The position numbers were made by a program, and so were the translations under genes. A DNA stretch of 64,000 nt from Pratylenchus scribneri. Lineage: Eukaryota; Nematoda; Chromadorea; Rhabditida; Pratylenchidae. The stretch covers positions 868,001 to 932,000 of the forward strand of contig JAQSEB010000042.1 in NCBI GenBank assembly GCA_030063045.1. Direction: 5' to 3'. The notes under the pieces were generated by a model. It searched no databases and had not been told where the DNA came from. It was given only the letters and a program-made list of their open reading frames with translations. Below, one piece after another: positions 31,426 through 45,320 of this stretch; within the stretch, counting starts at the first letter, position 1, and each line of letters begins with the position of its first letter.

Positions 31426-34400
31426 ATGAAATTTTCGTCAATTTTCGATTGTTTCTCCCGGATTACACTTTTACGAAGTTCCTTTGCTTTTGTCCTCATC
31501 TTCTACTCTTCAAATCGTTGCTGCTTCGCCATGCAAGGTGTGTTCTGTGAGTTTTTAGGAAATAATTTAATTTGACAAAAAAAATCACGAATTTTCGAAA
31601 AATTTTCTTGGAGAAAAATCGGCATTTTTGAGGCAAAAAATGGCCGCATACATTTTTGAACACTTCCTCATTAAGATATATTAGCCTAAACTTTTTAATC
31701 CAAATGAAGAAAGAAGGAAAAATTGGGATCTGAAATAACGGGGAATTTATAATAGTGCCAGAATTCAATTTATTCAAATATTTAAAATGGTAGCAAAGAA
31801 ATACAAAAAATAATAATCTAAATTTATCTGATTTTTAACGCATTTGTATTTAATTTTTTAAAAAATAAATTATTACAACAGATTCATTTGCCTCAAACAT
31901 TCCTCCAATCAGCGGTAATAAATGGAAACAATTGGGTGAAGGTCAAAATCCATTCCGAAATAATGGTAGCGGCATTACCGGCACCAAAAATGTTTTCGAA
32001 ATGTCCACTCGAGCAAAACAATTTCGGCCAATCAGTTTTGCCTTGTCGAAACCAATTCCAACTGTCGCATTGCATCCGAATCCGACACAAAACGCAATAA
32101 CTAAAAACAAAAATGATGAGGAAATTGAAAAAGAAGAAAAATTGAATCCAATTTCAGTGGATGATGAAAAAGTAAAGCAGCTTCTTCATGGATTTTTTGG
32201 AATTGAATTTGGACAAAGCAAAAGGTTAACAAAAAAAAAACAAAAATATTGAGACTATTAAATTTTACTAATTGGATAGAGCTCGTCAAAATGGCTTTGA
32301 CTGATTTATAATTTATCATCAAAATTAAATTGTATTAAACCATTTAAAACGATTTTCATTTTTCGTTCAAAACTATATTATCAATTATCATTAATTAATC
32401 CTTAAAACCAATATCAAAGCGATGCGTCTTTGTCTTTGATGAGTTTTTATCAATTAGGTGGTGGGGGGATATAATGCAAATTAATTCAATTTTAATTTAT
32501 GCGTTAAATTTTTAATCCAATTTTTTAAATTTTTATTTTTTATCCAAAATTTTTAAATTAACAAATTGATTAATTGACAATTATAAATTCTTTAATTACT
32601 TCCATGAATTCTTTATATTAATGACTGAAACAATATTTTTACCTCTAAATTTTTGCCCATTTTTTTCAGTGGACAATTTTCTCCCACTACAATGGCTGCT
32701 GGTCTCAATATTCAATCATTGCATCAAGAATTGCTTCTCATTTCCCTTAAATTATCCCACTTGAGCAAATCATTGGATGAAATGCAAAAATTAATGAATT
32801 ATGATGAAACATTCCTCAAAAAATTGGGAACACTTTGTGGAGTAGCATATTGCCAAGCGGAAACGGAATGGTTGAGGGAAAGAAAAATGAAAAATTTAAT
32901 CCATGAGTATGTTAACCTTGTAGAATTAATACAAATTTATCTGGACATTCTTCGGTGAGAAAATGGAAAATAAGATAGACTTATTAGTGACAGATGGAAT
33001 TAAATTTACCCAACTGAATTTTGCCCATTGAATTAATTTTTAAATAAATCTAAATTTAGTTAATTTGGTATAATTGTTTTGTAAATGAATGGGGTGTATT
33101 TAATAGAGAAAAAATTAAAATATTTGGAAAAAATTGTCGAAAAAATTTCTGAAATAAAACTGCAAAATAAGCTAAAATAGGACTATTCTTTTTTTTTATT
33201 TAGAATATTCTGGCGAATTATATTTCTCTGATCAATTATTTTAATATTAAAAATTATATAGACAGAGTTCAATTCAATGATATAAAAGTAAAAAAAAAAG
33301 TATATGTAGTTTGGAAAAATTTAATTGATCTATTTTTAAAGTGTGATGGGGCCCAACGAAAATGATTGGAGATTTTTTGACTATTTTGAGGGAGAATGCG
33401 ATCGGCATAATAATAATTGTGCATTTTATGTATTAAAATCTATAAAGAAGAAACAGTTGATGGTAATTTTCCGAGGCAGTAATGGGAATAAACAATTGGC
33501 AGTGCAAGGATGGGATTCATTAAGCCAACAAAATGGATCCCCATTTGACCCTGAATTAAAGGTAATATAAGAATGAGAAATATTTTGAATAATTTGTTGG
33601 CATAATTTTGATTCAATTGAAAAATATATTTTATTAATATGGTTTGCTTTTTCCTTTATTAATTAATTCAATGCTCAATAATGTTCGAATTAGCATTATA
33701 TCAGTGGAAAAGGATGGGGGACGATGATAAAAATTAGAGTTAGGCCAAGAACATCGGGCGGGATCCTTTTCGGGATTTCCCGAAAATTCCCGTTGCCGAA
33801 TTTTCCAGAATTAAAAACACATGGGAATTTCGGGATTCTGGAATTTTTAAAAGCAGTGAAAAAAGCGAAAAAAAATTTTATTGGTAAAAACAAATCAATA
33901 TTTTATTAGATTTAGTACTCAAGCTTATTTTTGGGAATTTGCGATTAGAAAAATCAACCTTTCTAACCTTAATGTCCCCAATTCACGAAAATACCCTAAG
34001 TTTTTGATTCGGATCGGGAATTTTCTGGAATTCCCGCTTCCCATCCGAATTTCCCGAAAATTAAAAAATTCTTCGGGCGTAATCCGTAAGGCATTTCCCG
34101 AATCATTCCCGACCCTTTTATTGAAAGGTCCTTTCCGAACTCTAGTAAAAATTAATAAATATTTGTTTTGATCTAATTGAAAAAAAAACTTTTATTTATC
34201 ACTTAAATCTCCCTATTATAAATAATTTTTAAATTTCGAGTCTGGATAAAATAATTATTAAATTATTATTTTATAATTTAATTTCCCAATTCACAGAATG
34301 ATCCAAAAAGAGTGAACAGCTATTTTCTGAAGGCTCATAAAACTCTATGGAAGAGAGTTTCTTCGCTACTTCAATTTTCATCTCACAAAGTAAACTTAAT

Positions 34401-35370
34401 GGAATGACTTAAAAAATACTTAAAAATTATTTAAAAATATTTTATTATTTTATTAATTAAAATAATTTTCCGTAGGACTATCATGTCACATTCAGTGGCC
34501 ATTCATTGGGCGGCGCATTAGCCACATTGGCTGCCATCCAATCTGTCCATTCCGGCATATTACCCACCCAAAATGTCGAATTATTCACTTTTGGTCAACC
34601 TCGGGTTGGCAACTACCATTTTGCCAAATACATTGATGAAAAACTACCAAATAGGTAAAAAATTAACCCATGATGGCATTTTTGCCTTAATTCTCATTCA
34701 TTTGGCTCATTCAAAAAAAATTATTTAGCATTCGTGTCACTTATGGCCAAGATCCAGTGCCCCACCTGCCACCCAGTGACCATGAATTGGTCACATTCCT
34801 TTCACCAAATCATATTTTGAATTGTGATGGAAGATGCCAATTAGGAAGCAAAAGTTATCATCATGGCATTGAAGTTTGGTAAGGAAAAAAATTGTAATAT
34901 TGGAATAACAAATGTTTTAATTTAGAAAAATTTAATAAATAAAATTGCAAAAATTTAAATCTTCGACTTTTTTGAACTTGTGATTTAAATACTAATTGGG
35001 AAATGTTGAAGAATTTAGAAAAAAAAACATTTTAATTGCCTTATGGAAAATGCCTTTCTGAAGACTTAAATTTCAAATTAAGAAAAATTTTATATCTTTC
35101 AAAATTACAAAATTTTGATAAACTTAATTAAATTAAAATAAATTGCTTTTTTTCAAGAAAATTATCAATTAAAGAATTAAATTCAGGTATGAAAATGGAA
35201 TGGAGAATGTGCCAAAAATAATTTTTGATTCTGATAGGCAGGACAATGCGAATTCCTGGGATCGGTGGAAAAATTGGACCAAATCATTGGGTGACCTATT
35301 CTCGAATGTGGCCAGCACTTATCAACATCATCAAGCCTATATTCCATGGGAAAATTGTTTGAAGAAATGA
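31426..35370 (+). CDS. Secreted class-3 lipase
   Basis: Eight exons, 31426-31537, 31882-32224, 32670-32906, 33342-33561, 34297-34389, 34476-34654, 34729-34878, 35187-35370, all in frame; about 505 residues. Signal peptide in exon 1. Residues 38-230 are a non-conserved, charged linker and a helical segment. The alpha/beta-hydrolase part starts around exon 3/4: VIFRGSNG, nucleophile elbow FSGHSLGGAL with Ser345, then GQPRVGNYHFAKYI, Asp403 in YGQDPVPHLPP, and the His in YHHGIEVWYENG (about 440). This is the full Ser-Asp-His triad of fungal/nematode Lipase_3 proteins, which hydrolyse acylglycerols outside the cell. The N-terminal extension is unusual. Exons 1-3 could be read as a separate gene, but the phase-2 joins favour a single one. 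Intron 4 holds a hAT-type element. Confidence 0.85.
33735..34144. mobile_element. Non-autonomous hAT-type element in lipase intron 4
   Basis: Ends TAGAGTTAGG and, inverted, TAGAGTTCGG (9 of 10). Flanks ATAAAAAT and GTAAAAAT differ at one base of an expected 8-bp duplication. Subterminal TTTCGGGATTTCCCGAAAATT repeats, no ORF worth calling. TIR start equals that of the hAT element at 8339. Confidence 0.85.
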
Positions 35371-36548
35371 TGACAAATTGGAAAAATTCAAAATGTCGTT
35401 TATTTTTCCATTTCGATTTGTTAAATTTTTACATTTTTATTGTATAAATATTACACTTATTTGGGTATTTAAAATATTTTTGTCATTTTTATGTATTTTT
35501 ATAATATTGAAATAAAAATTATTTCATAAAATAATTTATTCAATCCATATGAGAATTACCAGTTAAAACTACATTCAATTCCAAAAAATCAGAAAAAAAA
35601 CAATTTTAGAGGACAGTTTATATTACCTCCCGAATTAATTTTGGTTGCTTATTTGTTGAGTAAACCAAGAAAATTTATCAGAAATTGAAATGAAATGATT
35701 GAAATGTCCTCATAAAAAAACTCCATGGACAATAAAATAGTTCAAAAAACAATTGAGTCTATTCATAAGAATTAGTAATTCTTAAAATTCACTCCTAAAT
35801 CCATAAATCTTCATTTTTATTTTTCATTGCCTTGAGGATTTAATCAAAATCATCTGTCTACTTATTTATTAGGTAAATGTGCACACTTATTGACAGTCAG
35901 TAATAATTTTTAATCCACCATTTCCTCTCATTTAAAGATTTACACTAAAATCCATTTGAGGACCATTAAAATTACATTCACTAATCCATTGCTTCATATT
36001 TTCATAGTCTTTTAAGAAGTTTCACTTTCATAGTCTTTTAAAAAGTTTCTCCTTTTAATTTTTGGAAAGAAGGAATAGAAAAGTCAAAAACTTATTTCCT
36101 CTTTGGTTCAATTGAAAATGAAAATGTTGAAAAATTTTGTTTTCGAATCCAATAAAATTTATGCACTCGAAATTTGCATATTATTTAGTATTTTCAAGTG
36201 AATATATAAACTTTATTTTTTGAATATTTATTAACCATTATATAATTTTCAAAGGTATAATCTGATTTGGAATTGGTAAAAAATTTATGACTAAAATAGC
36301 TCCAAAATAGGCAAAGATTGGGCATTTTTCTTTGTTATTTGACCATAACTTCTTGGCTTTTGATTAACTATTTCCATGATAAAATGCTCTATTGAATGAG
36401 TTTAGAAAATCTATAAATTTTGACTATGAGATCAATTACATATTATTGATAATGAATGTTCAAATTGTTTTATTCAATTTAAATTATTCATTAAATTTTC
36501 ATTGTAAATTTTAAAAAGGAAATTACTAATCAAATTTTAGAGAAGCAA
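35371..36548. other. Intergenic between lipase and exchanger
   Basis: AT-rich; no gene, repeat or RNA recognised apart from AATAAA-type signals shortly after the lipase stop (about 35508) and a short direct repeat TCATAGTCTTTTAA(G/A)AAGTTTC at 36002-36048. Confidence 0.4.
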
Positions 36549-39500
36549 ATGGGAATAAATAATAATCATTGGCGAATCCTCCAAAAACACAATCGACATT
36601 TACGGCATCAATTTGTTCGCCATTTTATGCCCTATTTTCTGCTGAGCATTTTCGCCCTTTTTACATTCATTTTTGCACTTAATTCGGCAATTGATACAAT
36701 AATTAATGCTAAAATTATGGGCGAAATCGGCAAATCGCCAACAACAAATGGACGAGAACAAGCAATATTCTGGAAAAACAATGAATTTGTGAGCTACGAA
36801 AAGGAAAGACGGAATTTGGTCATGGCCATGGCCATCCAATCAAATTCATCCAAGCAGCAGAGTAAAATATGGAAAAGAAGGCGGCCAAGAGCAATTGACA
36901 ATGAATCGAATGCAAATTGTGGTAAATCCATGGGAATGAATAACAAATTGTTTTAGTGCAAATGAATATGTGAAAAATTAATTTACAAATAAAATCAAAT
37001 ATCCAAAATTTTAGTTTAAACAATTACATAGAAAGATGACTAAAATAATACCTCATTTTTCCATGTTTTATTATGATATCAAAAATGGTTATATTTTTAG
37101 AAGTGAAAAATAAAATGATTTTATTTTGATAAAAAATTTAAAATAACCATAACCATTTTAATAAATATAATAAAAAAAAACCTTCAAAAATAAGTTGAAA
37201 GTCAACTTATTTAATTGTTAATTTCATTCTAGTCTATTTATCTTAACCAAACAGTAATTTTTTAGATCGAATGAAAAATTTGGCAAATGAAAGTGCCCAT
37301 GACAGTCCATTTCCCAGCGATTTGTTCAATGTTGAGCAGCGTCAAAAAGGAGCCGTAATTTTGCACTTCTTTGGCCTCATTTATATGTTCGTGGCATTGG
37401 CAATTGTTTGCGACGAATATTTTGTCCCTTCATTGGGCGTGATCACAGAAATGGTTGTGCATTGAATTTTTATAAAAATAGGATATCCTATTTTCTGGGC
37501 CAGTTTTTTCTTAATTTTTAGATGATATTTAAGAAAATGCAAAAAATAATTTAAAAAAATTTTTTAAAAGAAAGATTTAAAAATTTATAGTAGTAAATTT
37601 AATTTAAATCAGGCAAATTTTTGTGATAACTGGTACTGATAATTATAATATAGTTGTTGTGAAGAGTTTTAAAAGTTGGAACATAAATAATGATATAGGA
37701 TAGTGTCACGTATAAGTTTTTGGAGGAATTATAAAGATACTTCTATTTGGCAATATTTATGACTTCAAAAATGCCAATAATCGAAAGATAATTTATGATA
37801 TTTCATAAAACATTCTTTAAAATTTTAAAAATAGTTGGATATAAGCGATGATGTGGCTGGTGCAACATTCATGGCTGCAGGCGGCTCAGCACCTGAATTT
37901 TTCACTTCACTTTTTGGCACATTCATTACCCAAAATAATGTTGGCGTTGGGACAATTGTTGGCTCAGCAACATTCAATATTCTTTGCGTACTTGCATTTT
38001 GCACAATCTTTTCTCGAAATGTACTCATTTTAACATGGTGGCCACTTTTTCGGTAATTGATTTTACCATTTTTTGTAAATTTAATTTTTTCAAAATTAAC
38101 TAAATTTTTTCAATTTTTTTAAAATTAAAACAATTATCATTTTCGTAAACTTTAATTTAATTAATTATTAAAATTTTAATTTAATTACCTAAACTAAAAT
38201 AATTAAAAAAAATTTTTTTTATTTTTTTTAAATTTTAAACATTTAAATTATAGGGATATTATTTTCTACTCATTGGCCCTATTTCTGCTAAGTATTTTCT
38301 TCTTTGACGAATTGGTGGAATGGCCAGAGGCATTGGCAATGTTCATTTTTTATTTGATTTATGCCATTTTTATGAAATACAATTCAACCATTGAAAATGC
38401 TGTTAAAAAGCGATTTTTTGCTGGAACAAGAGTTGAAACAAAAGATCAACAGGTTAGCATTATTCGTAAGATAAGAATGGCGCCTAAAATATTGGATAAA
38501 TTAATTAAAATAAATTTGAAAAACTTTCATTTTCTACACAGTACACACCAAATTGTCAACAAAATGTTCAAATTCACTCATTTTTATTTTTTCAAAATCA
38601 AATTAATGCCTAAAATCCTTTAAAACATTTTATAATTATTTTGACAAATAAAATTACGAAAATTAAAATAAATTTTTTAATTATTTAAAGGGAAATGTTT
38701 CAAATAATAATGCTGTCAATGAAAATGGAATTATGAATGGAAATGGAACAATTGCGGTCGAAAATCACTCCAACAAAACAATTAGTAAATCATCAGCAGA
38801 AAAACACGAACCAAGTCCGTCATCAGTGAAACATCAAATTGTCGGACATCAGCAACAACATTTGCAACAATGTTTGATGAGAAATTCAACGCCAATACTT
38901 CATGCTGGCGCCCATTATCCTCAAATTTATCCGGGCATTGTTCAAGTCCGTGGAATTATTAATAAATAAAAAATGTTATATGTTAATTAAATTTATTAAT
39001 AATTGATTTATTCCAAAAATTTATTTAAATATTAATTATTTTTTTGAGCATTAATTAAATTTATTATTAATATTTTGTTAGGTGGCACTTGGCAACAGGA
39101 ATCATTTTAAAAATGAAATGCCATTCAGAGCAGGTTGCAATTTTATTTTTTTATTAAAATTCATTTTCCTTAATTAAGATATACCCCGAATTGTGTGCAA
39201 AAGAGAATCAGCCGATCACATTATTAGCCATCATTATCGATCCAGGCAACAAAAAGATGAATCGAAAAATGAAAATTATAATAGGAGGAAAAGATTTAAT
39301 AAGGCGAATTCATTGCCTGCATTCAATCATCTTCCTCCAGTGGCAACAATTACGCCAAGAATTATCAAAGTGATGGCTGCAACATCCAATGCGAATTCAA
39401 CAATTGGTGGATCAATTCATCAACCGAAAACAAAGAATAATAATGGTGGATTGCCACCAGTGAATACCACCACAATGCCAATGATGAATATTCATCAAAG

Positions 39501-41752
39501 CAACAATTTGGCACCGACGATGGTATGCCCTAAATCAAAATCAATAAAATAATTAATATTTACGAATATTTTAATTTAAATTTAATTTGTGTTTTTGGAT
39601 ATTTTTAGCGATTGGACAATTTAAATACTAATTAAAATAAGCCCACTTTTGTATTAAAATTATTAATATTAAGGTTTTTGTGTATTCATGACAAAGAAAG
39701 CTATTGATGACTGAGGAAGAAAATTTAGACATAAATTAATGTGGCTTTTAGAAATAAATTTTATGCAAATTTTTTAGTTGCGAAATTTTAATTCCCAAAA
39801 TGTACCAAAAAAATATCTTTCATTTCATCCACAGAAAATTGATATTTTTATTAGGGTATATCGCCTTTGGCAACATTAAAAGAAGAGAAGAAACTAGAAG
39901 TGAACAATACAACGGAAAAAATGGAAAATGATGGAATTTATTCTGCTTCAACTTCCGCTGTAGAAAATGAATCAACGAATGATGCAAGCAATGATGATGT
40001 TTGGATAATTTACTTATTTTCGAATTAAAATGAATTATTTTCAGATAAGTTTAGTCGAAAATGGAGAGTTTACGAATAAAAATAAAAATGAAGAAAAAAT
40101 TAAAGAAGAATTTGCACAAAATGAGGAGGATGGACAGCCAATTGATTTGAGTTGGCCAAAAACATTCAATAAACAATGCATTTTCTTATTGATGATTCCA
40201 ATCATGATTCCATTATATTACACACTTCCCGATGTAAAAAAAGAGGTAAAAAATGCAATTTAAGCAGCGTTTGATGATAAGAAAATTATATATTTGTTAA
40301 ATCACATTAATTTAACCACAAATTTGTTTTTGAGGTAATTACTTGGTTTTAAATAAATGTTAGCATTTATAATTCGATAGGTTTTATGCAGGATATAATC
40401 AAATGTGTCTAAATATTAGGGCCATAAGATTTTGGCACAAAAATTTGTGTGTAAAATGATTTTTGGGTAATTATTTTGTGTCCATATTTAGTATGTTCAT
40501 TTATTTAATTTGAAAAAATTTTTTAATCAAATTTCTAATTGGGTAATAAAAGGTAATTATATAAAAATTTATTCAAATACCAAACTTTTGAAAAAAAAAT
40601 AAGAAATTCACTACAAATTAATGAGATTTATTGAAATATAGATCTCCAAAGGATCTTTGAATTATTCCAAATTTTATTGCAATTTATTTTATAGGAAAGG
40701 AAGAAATATGCGGCAATTACTTTTATTGGCTCTGTTCTTTGGATTGCATTTTTCACCTATTTAATGGTTTGGTGGGCATCGGTGATTGGCCAAACACTGG
40801 GACTTCCAACAGAAGTGAATGAATTATTTTATCTTAAATAAATCCTTTACTATTATCATTTTAAGGTTATTGGGTTGACCATTTTGGCCGCCGGCACAAG
40901 TATCCCAGATTTAATAACCAGGCATACCATTTTTATGGGAATTCCATTTTTGGGAATTGATTTAAATTAAAAATTCATTTCGTTATTGTATGCATCAAAA
41001 AATCGTCGCAAATTTTTTCTGCATTTTTTTTTTGAATTAATTCAAGAATATTTTTTCAGCATAGATTAAGCGATGATATCATTTTTAAAATTTTATTAAT
41101 TAATTCCCTGGATTAATTCTCTTTATTAGTGTGATAGTTTCGCGCAAAGGCCTAGCGGATATGGCCGTTTCCAGTTCGATTGGCTCAAATTTGTTTGACA
41201 TTTGTGTTGGCTTGCCATTGCCATGGCTTCTGCATTTCATTATAGCGGCCACTCAATTGACCATTGACAATAATTCGATTTCGGTCAAATCAAATGGTAA
41301 TTTGCCATCTAATTTGCCTTTATTTAATATTTTTAAATGATTTAATCATCAAATTGTTCAGTTTATGATAATGATAATAAGTAATCGAGCAGAAATTGGG
41401 TAGGAAATTTAACTTTTGAAAATATTAATCTTTGTTTTTTAAGAAAAAAATAGAAAATTAGGAAAAAAAATTCAATTGCAAACAATATCATCCAATTAAT
41501 TTTCAGGTTTAATGTGTTCAATCGGGATCCTTTTTATGATGTTGATTATATTGATTGTGTCCGTGGTAAAAAATGAATTGATTCAATTAAAATCAATTCC
41601 CTAATGTTTTTGTTCAGGCCGTCAGCAAATGGAAAATGGACAAATTATTCGGCACAATCATGCTTATTGCCTACATTCTATTTTGCATTTTCAGCATTTT
41701 ATTGGAAAAGAAAATCATAATTTGTCCATTAAAAATTGTCTCCAAATGTTAA
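36549..41752 (+). CDS. K+-dependent Na+/Ca2+ exchanger (NCKX/SLC24 family)
   Basis: Fourteen exons: 36549-36921, 37266-37453, 37835-38052, 38254-38452, 38691-38945, 39082-39133, 39179-39522, 39855-39998, 40045-40245, 40695-40814, 40866-40921, 41130-41296, 41507-41565, 41618-41752; about 836 residues. N-terminal hydrophobic helix, then the first alpha repeat ([19 protein letters not shown] and [13 protein letters not shown]), a long Asn/His/Lys-rich cytoplasmic loop (about residues 320-640), then the second alpha repeat ([15 protein letters not shown] and [20 protein letters not shown]). The acidic and Asn residues of both repeats that bind Ca2+, Na+ and K+ are present, so transport is likely functional: Ca2+ and K+ out against Na+ in, at the plasma membrane. 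The intron at 40922-41129 uses a GC donor, and the [10 protein letters not shown] motif is only restored with it. Confidence 0.9.
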
Positions 41753-42945
41753 ACAAGGAATTCAATAAATATTAATAATAAATTTTGTGTACAAGTGAAA
41801 TAATCTAAGTCAAAGAATTTGCATAATAACATCCAAATTTTTATGTTCTTTTCTTATCTTTAGAAAGATAAATAATTTATTTTAAAAAATTACAATGGAT
41901 TAGAAGAAAAATTGTAATGTTTAATAATTGTTAAAATGAATATTGGTATTTAATGAATGGGGGAGAGGGGGGCATTTTGTTGGAAAGGAAAATTTGAATT
42001 GTATTTGTAATTTTATTTTCATTTGGATAGGCTTTTCTATTAGGCGTGTTTCATAACATTTAATTCGGCATATTCGTCAAACATTTAATTCCGCCTATTT
42101 GCCCCAAACAATTAATTCCATCAATTAACTACATTTAGTACGTCTACTTCTCCAATGGAGCAAAAGCTGTGAATCCAATGCTAAATGCCATCCATAGACG
42201 TCAAGGCAATTTCAATATGGAAGGTTTATATAATCCCAAAATTTTTGAGCTATAAATTTTAATATAGTGGTAAATTTTAAAAAATTCTTTTTAAATTTTT
42301 AAATTTATATAATGATAAGCAGAATTACTTACCATTACAATTACTGTAATTAAAAAAATAATTTAAAAAAATTAATTTTTGTTTTTTATTGTAATGCTTA
42401 TAAATTGGACTAATCAATATTTTGACCATTTTATTTAAAATTTTTGGCAAAAAAATTGTGATGTTGGCCGAAATTTGTGGTTGATTTTTTTAAAAAACAA
42501 TACAAATAAAATTTTCCCACTATAATTTGGATGATGTGGAAAAAAATGGACTCAAATGATAATCGAATCCAGAGGTTATTCTTAGCACCACCTTAACCCG
42601 CTAAGCTAAATAGGCTAATTAGCGATTAAAAGCATACCCCCCCCCCCAAAAAAAAATTATCATTCTCTAATGGGAATCGAACCAATTTTTGGGGCACCTT
42701 AACCCACTGCGCTACTTTCTTTTTTTTTATACTCAATTGTCTTTTTACAAATTTAAATTTAGTTTTATGTTTGTTTAATTAATAATAAGAAATTATTTTT
42801 GGTTTAGAAAAAGGAAAGGAAATATAATATGAATTATTAGGTTTTGAATAATAAAGGATAAATAATTAGGAATTTTAAGGATATTGAATGGAATAAAAAA
42901 GGAATAAATATAAATGGGTACACATATGAAAGTTTGTATTATACA
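41753..42945. repeat. Repeat-rich spacer with two tRNA-like fragments
   Basis: No gene. 42040-42125 has three loose copies of a CATTTAATTCCGCCTATTTG motif related to the minisatellite at 47.7-48.2 kb. On the minus strand, 42670-42715 contains TAGCGCAGTGGGTTAAGG followed by GGTTCGATTCCC (A-box and B-box of a tRNA gene), and 42558-42612 a more degraded version (TTAGCGGGTTAAGG, GGATTCGATT). These are tRNA-derived SINE relics, not full tRNAs. Confidence 0.6.
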
Positions 42946-45320
42946 TTAGATGTTAACTTTTCCGTCCAATAACATTTGGCAAATCATCCTCCGGCCATAG
43001 GCTACATGTCTCTGTTCAAATTCTATTCCTCCTTCGGATTCTTTTCCGCATCCGTGTTCTGTTCCTCGTCCGTGTACTGTTCCCCTTCCGTGTCCGGTCC
43101 CCGTCCGTGCCGGTCCCCGTCCGTGTCCTGTTCCCCGTCCGTGTCCTGTTCCATGTCCTTGATTCATTCCCCATCCGGGTCCTATCGCATTCAATGCGGT
43201 CATGCATGCAAACACTCCACAATCGCAATTAGTGGTCTGCTGAGGGCATTCTGCTGCTATGTCACGATCCCATTCCTCCTTTTCGGGCACGTCCATATTT
43301 TCCTCTTTGGCCATATACGCAACCATATCCCTTTAATTAAAAATTATGATTTATTTAAAGTGATTTTAATTTTTTTCCAAATCCAGGCATGGAAAAGGCC
43401 CTTTTCTGCTGCACATGGCTGATCAAACCAGTGCTCTTGTTCGAGAGTTGGTGATATCCATTGCCGCCCAAATGGAATCCTTTTGGAATGGTTTGTATAC
43501 CTACCTCATCCCCTTAAATAATACACTAAAAATAACTATTACTGTTCATTCATTGGTTACCGGATTAAGTAGGGATAAAGCATGCATTCTTTCTAATAAA
43601 GTCGTGAATGATTAGACCCCTCACTCTCCAGCTAAGTCATCTTATTCTATTTTCCATTTTCGCTTTTCATATCTTTTTCCATCATTGATTCATTTCTAAT
43701 ATCTTAAATTTCTATATATATATTTTTCGGAATGATATAATTCCGCCTATTTTCCGGGATGTTTTAATTCCGACTATTTTCCGGAATGTTTTAATTCCAC
43801 CTATTTTGCACTAAATTAATTCTGTCTTATTGCACGGTCATTGATTAGATCCAGTGACCGACACATAAGGCATGGACCCACAACGCCGCCGGGAACGAGA
43901 ATCCTTCCGTGCGGGGCGGCATGTAAATATTTTTTTTTCGATTTTTCTTTTCTAATTTTTCCTTTCTTATTTTCATTTTTGATATTTTTAAATTGAACTC
44001 ACAAAAGTGTGTTCTGAACAGCCAGTCTTGGTTCAACTGTTGTGTTTCTTTTGCCCGAATCGTAGATTTTGAATGAGAATTCATCGAAGTCGATGATGGC
44101 AATGGCACAGTGAATAACATTGAGGTTAACGAGTGCGATTATTTTCTGTGTTATTAATTAATTTCTATTAATTTTTTTCTATTTTAATTCCAACCCGTGT
44201 TTTTTCAATCTAAATTAGGGCGAATGCCGTATGAATGCAAATAAGTGAGCCAGTCCAATTTTGTGAACATTTCCACTCCTTCCTTTTGTTTGCAAAGACA
44301 TTCGATAAATGTTTCAGTAAGATCCTCGTAAAGACAGATGCCATCTTCCAAGCTCATCAAACCTCCGAAAGTCAATTTCCGCGGATATCCCTATTCATTT
44401 TGATTTTATATTAATAACTTCTATTAAAAAACCTGAACCCAAGTCAAAAATTCCTCCAAATTTTCCTTGTCCTGATATATTCTTTCTTTTTCTCTTTTCG
44501 TTTTTCCATCCATTTCCATTTTGATTCTTCGAATTGTACGAATATGCTGCCAAGTCCTCCCGTGCATAGGTGGCCTTTAATTCGATAGAAACTTCAGGCT
44601 TTTCCATGGGCCAAACATCCGGTTCAATAATAATCCCATCATCCGTAACATCGCCCAAATCCTGAAATTAACGAATTTTCCACTTCATTCCAATTTAAAT
44701 TTTCATTTAAAATAAAATTCAATTATCATTTTTTTTAAAATTTTCAATTAAATTTTTCAGTTGCTACTGGCCCCATTCGTTTAATTATGATTTGCTTATG
44801 GCCTCCTATGTCAAATTTATAATTCGAAACAATGAAAAACATCATGAATAGACTTTTAATACAACTATTTCATAAGGTAATCTAGCAGGTTAGTATAAAT
44901 TAACATCCCAAACTAGTTAACTTTCAAATATACGTTTGCTAATGAAGTATTTGCGAGGATTACTTTCAAATCTAGATCACATTTTAGAAAATCGTAAATT
45001 TCAAATGATCCAATTCTAATATATTAGAATATGTAAAATAAACCATTGAATTCTCGACCATCTCAGCCTCATATATTTCAGCGTCTTTTTGTGCCAATCT
45101 ATTCCAATGCTTTTGGTTGCATTTAGGCCATTTGCATTTCGCAATTTTCAAAATTCGTGAAATGGCTTACCTAGATAAAAAATAAAAAATTTTAATCGAA
45201 AAATTTAATAATTTTACTCTCATATTCAGGTATTGATTTTAGATAATCGCCGTATAATTGCAAAGCTATTTTCCTCGACCATTTGAAATTGATTATTGAA
45301 ATTTGCTAAATAATCAAAAA
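42946..45320 (-). CDS. ULP1/C48 cysteine-peptidase-like gene, copy A (approximate model)
   Basis: Minus-strand exons: about 45290-45210, 45168-45045 (CKWPKCNQKHWNRLAQKD), 44658-44430, 44392-44225 (FTKLDWLTYLHSYGIRPN), 44130-44005 (IHCAIAIIDFDEFSFKIYDSGK) and 43326-42958. The IDF...YDS stretch followed by PQQTTNCDCGVFACM is the His-Asp/Cys half of a ULP1 (SUMO-protease, C48) fold; the Cys of NCDCGVF is the expected nucleophile. After it the last exon runs into GTGHGRG repeats from a CCGTGTCC DNA repeat. C48 proteases occur both as host deSUMOylases and in Mutator- and other transposon-encoded proteins. Exon borders are tentative, and the order of blocks is irregular, so it could be a pseudogene. 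Confidence 0.5.
43020..43180. repeat. CCGTGTCC tandem repeat
   Basis: Degenerate 12-18 base units of TTCCCCGTCCGTGTCC across about 160 bases within the last exon of the C48-like gene copy A, absent or only one unit long in copy B. Confidence 0.75.

Noticed and set aside
41333..41403. An extra NCKX exon at about 41362-41401
   Set aside because: It has AG and GT borders but would bring a TAA in frame; skipping it joins SNG to LMCS as the family requires.
43016..43228. Arg/Thr/Gly-rich ORFs such as RTGTGHGRG
   Set aside because: They are readings of a CCGTGTCC tandem repeat in several frames, not separate proteins.
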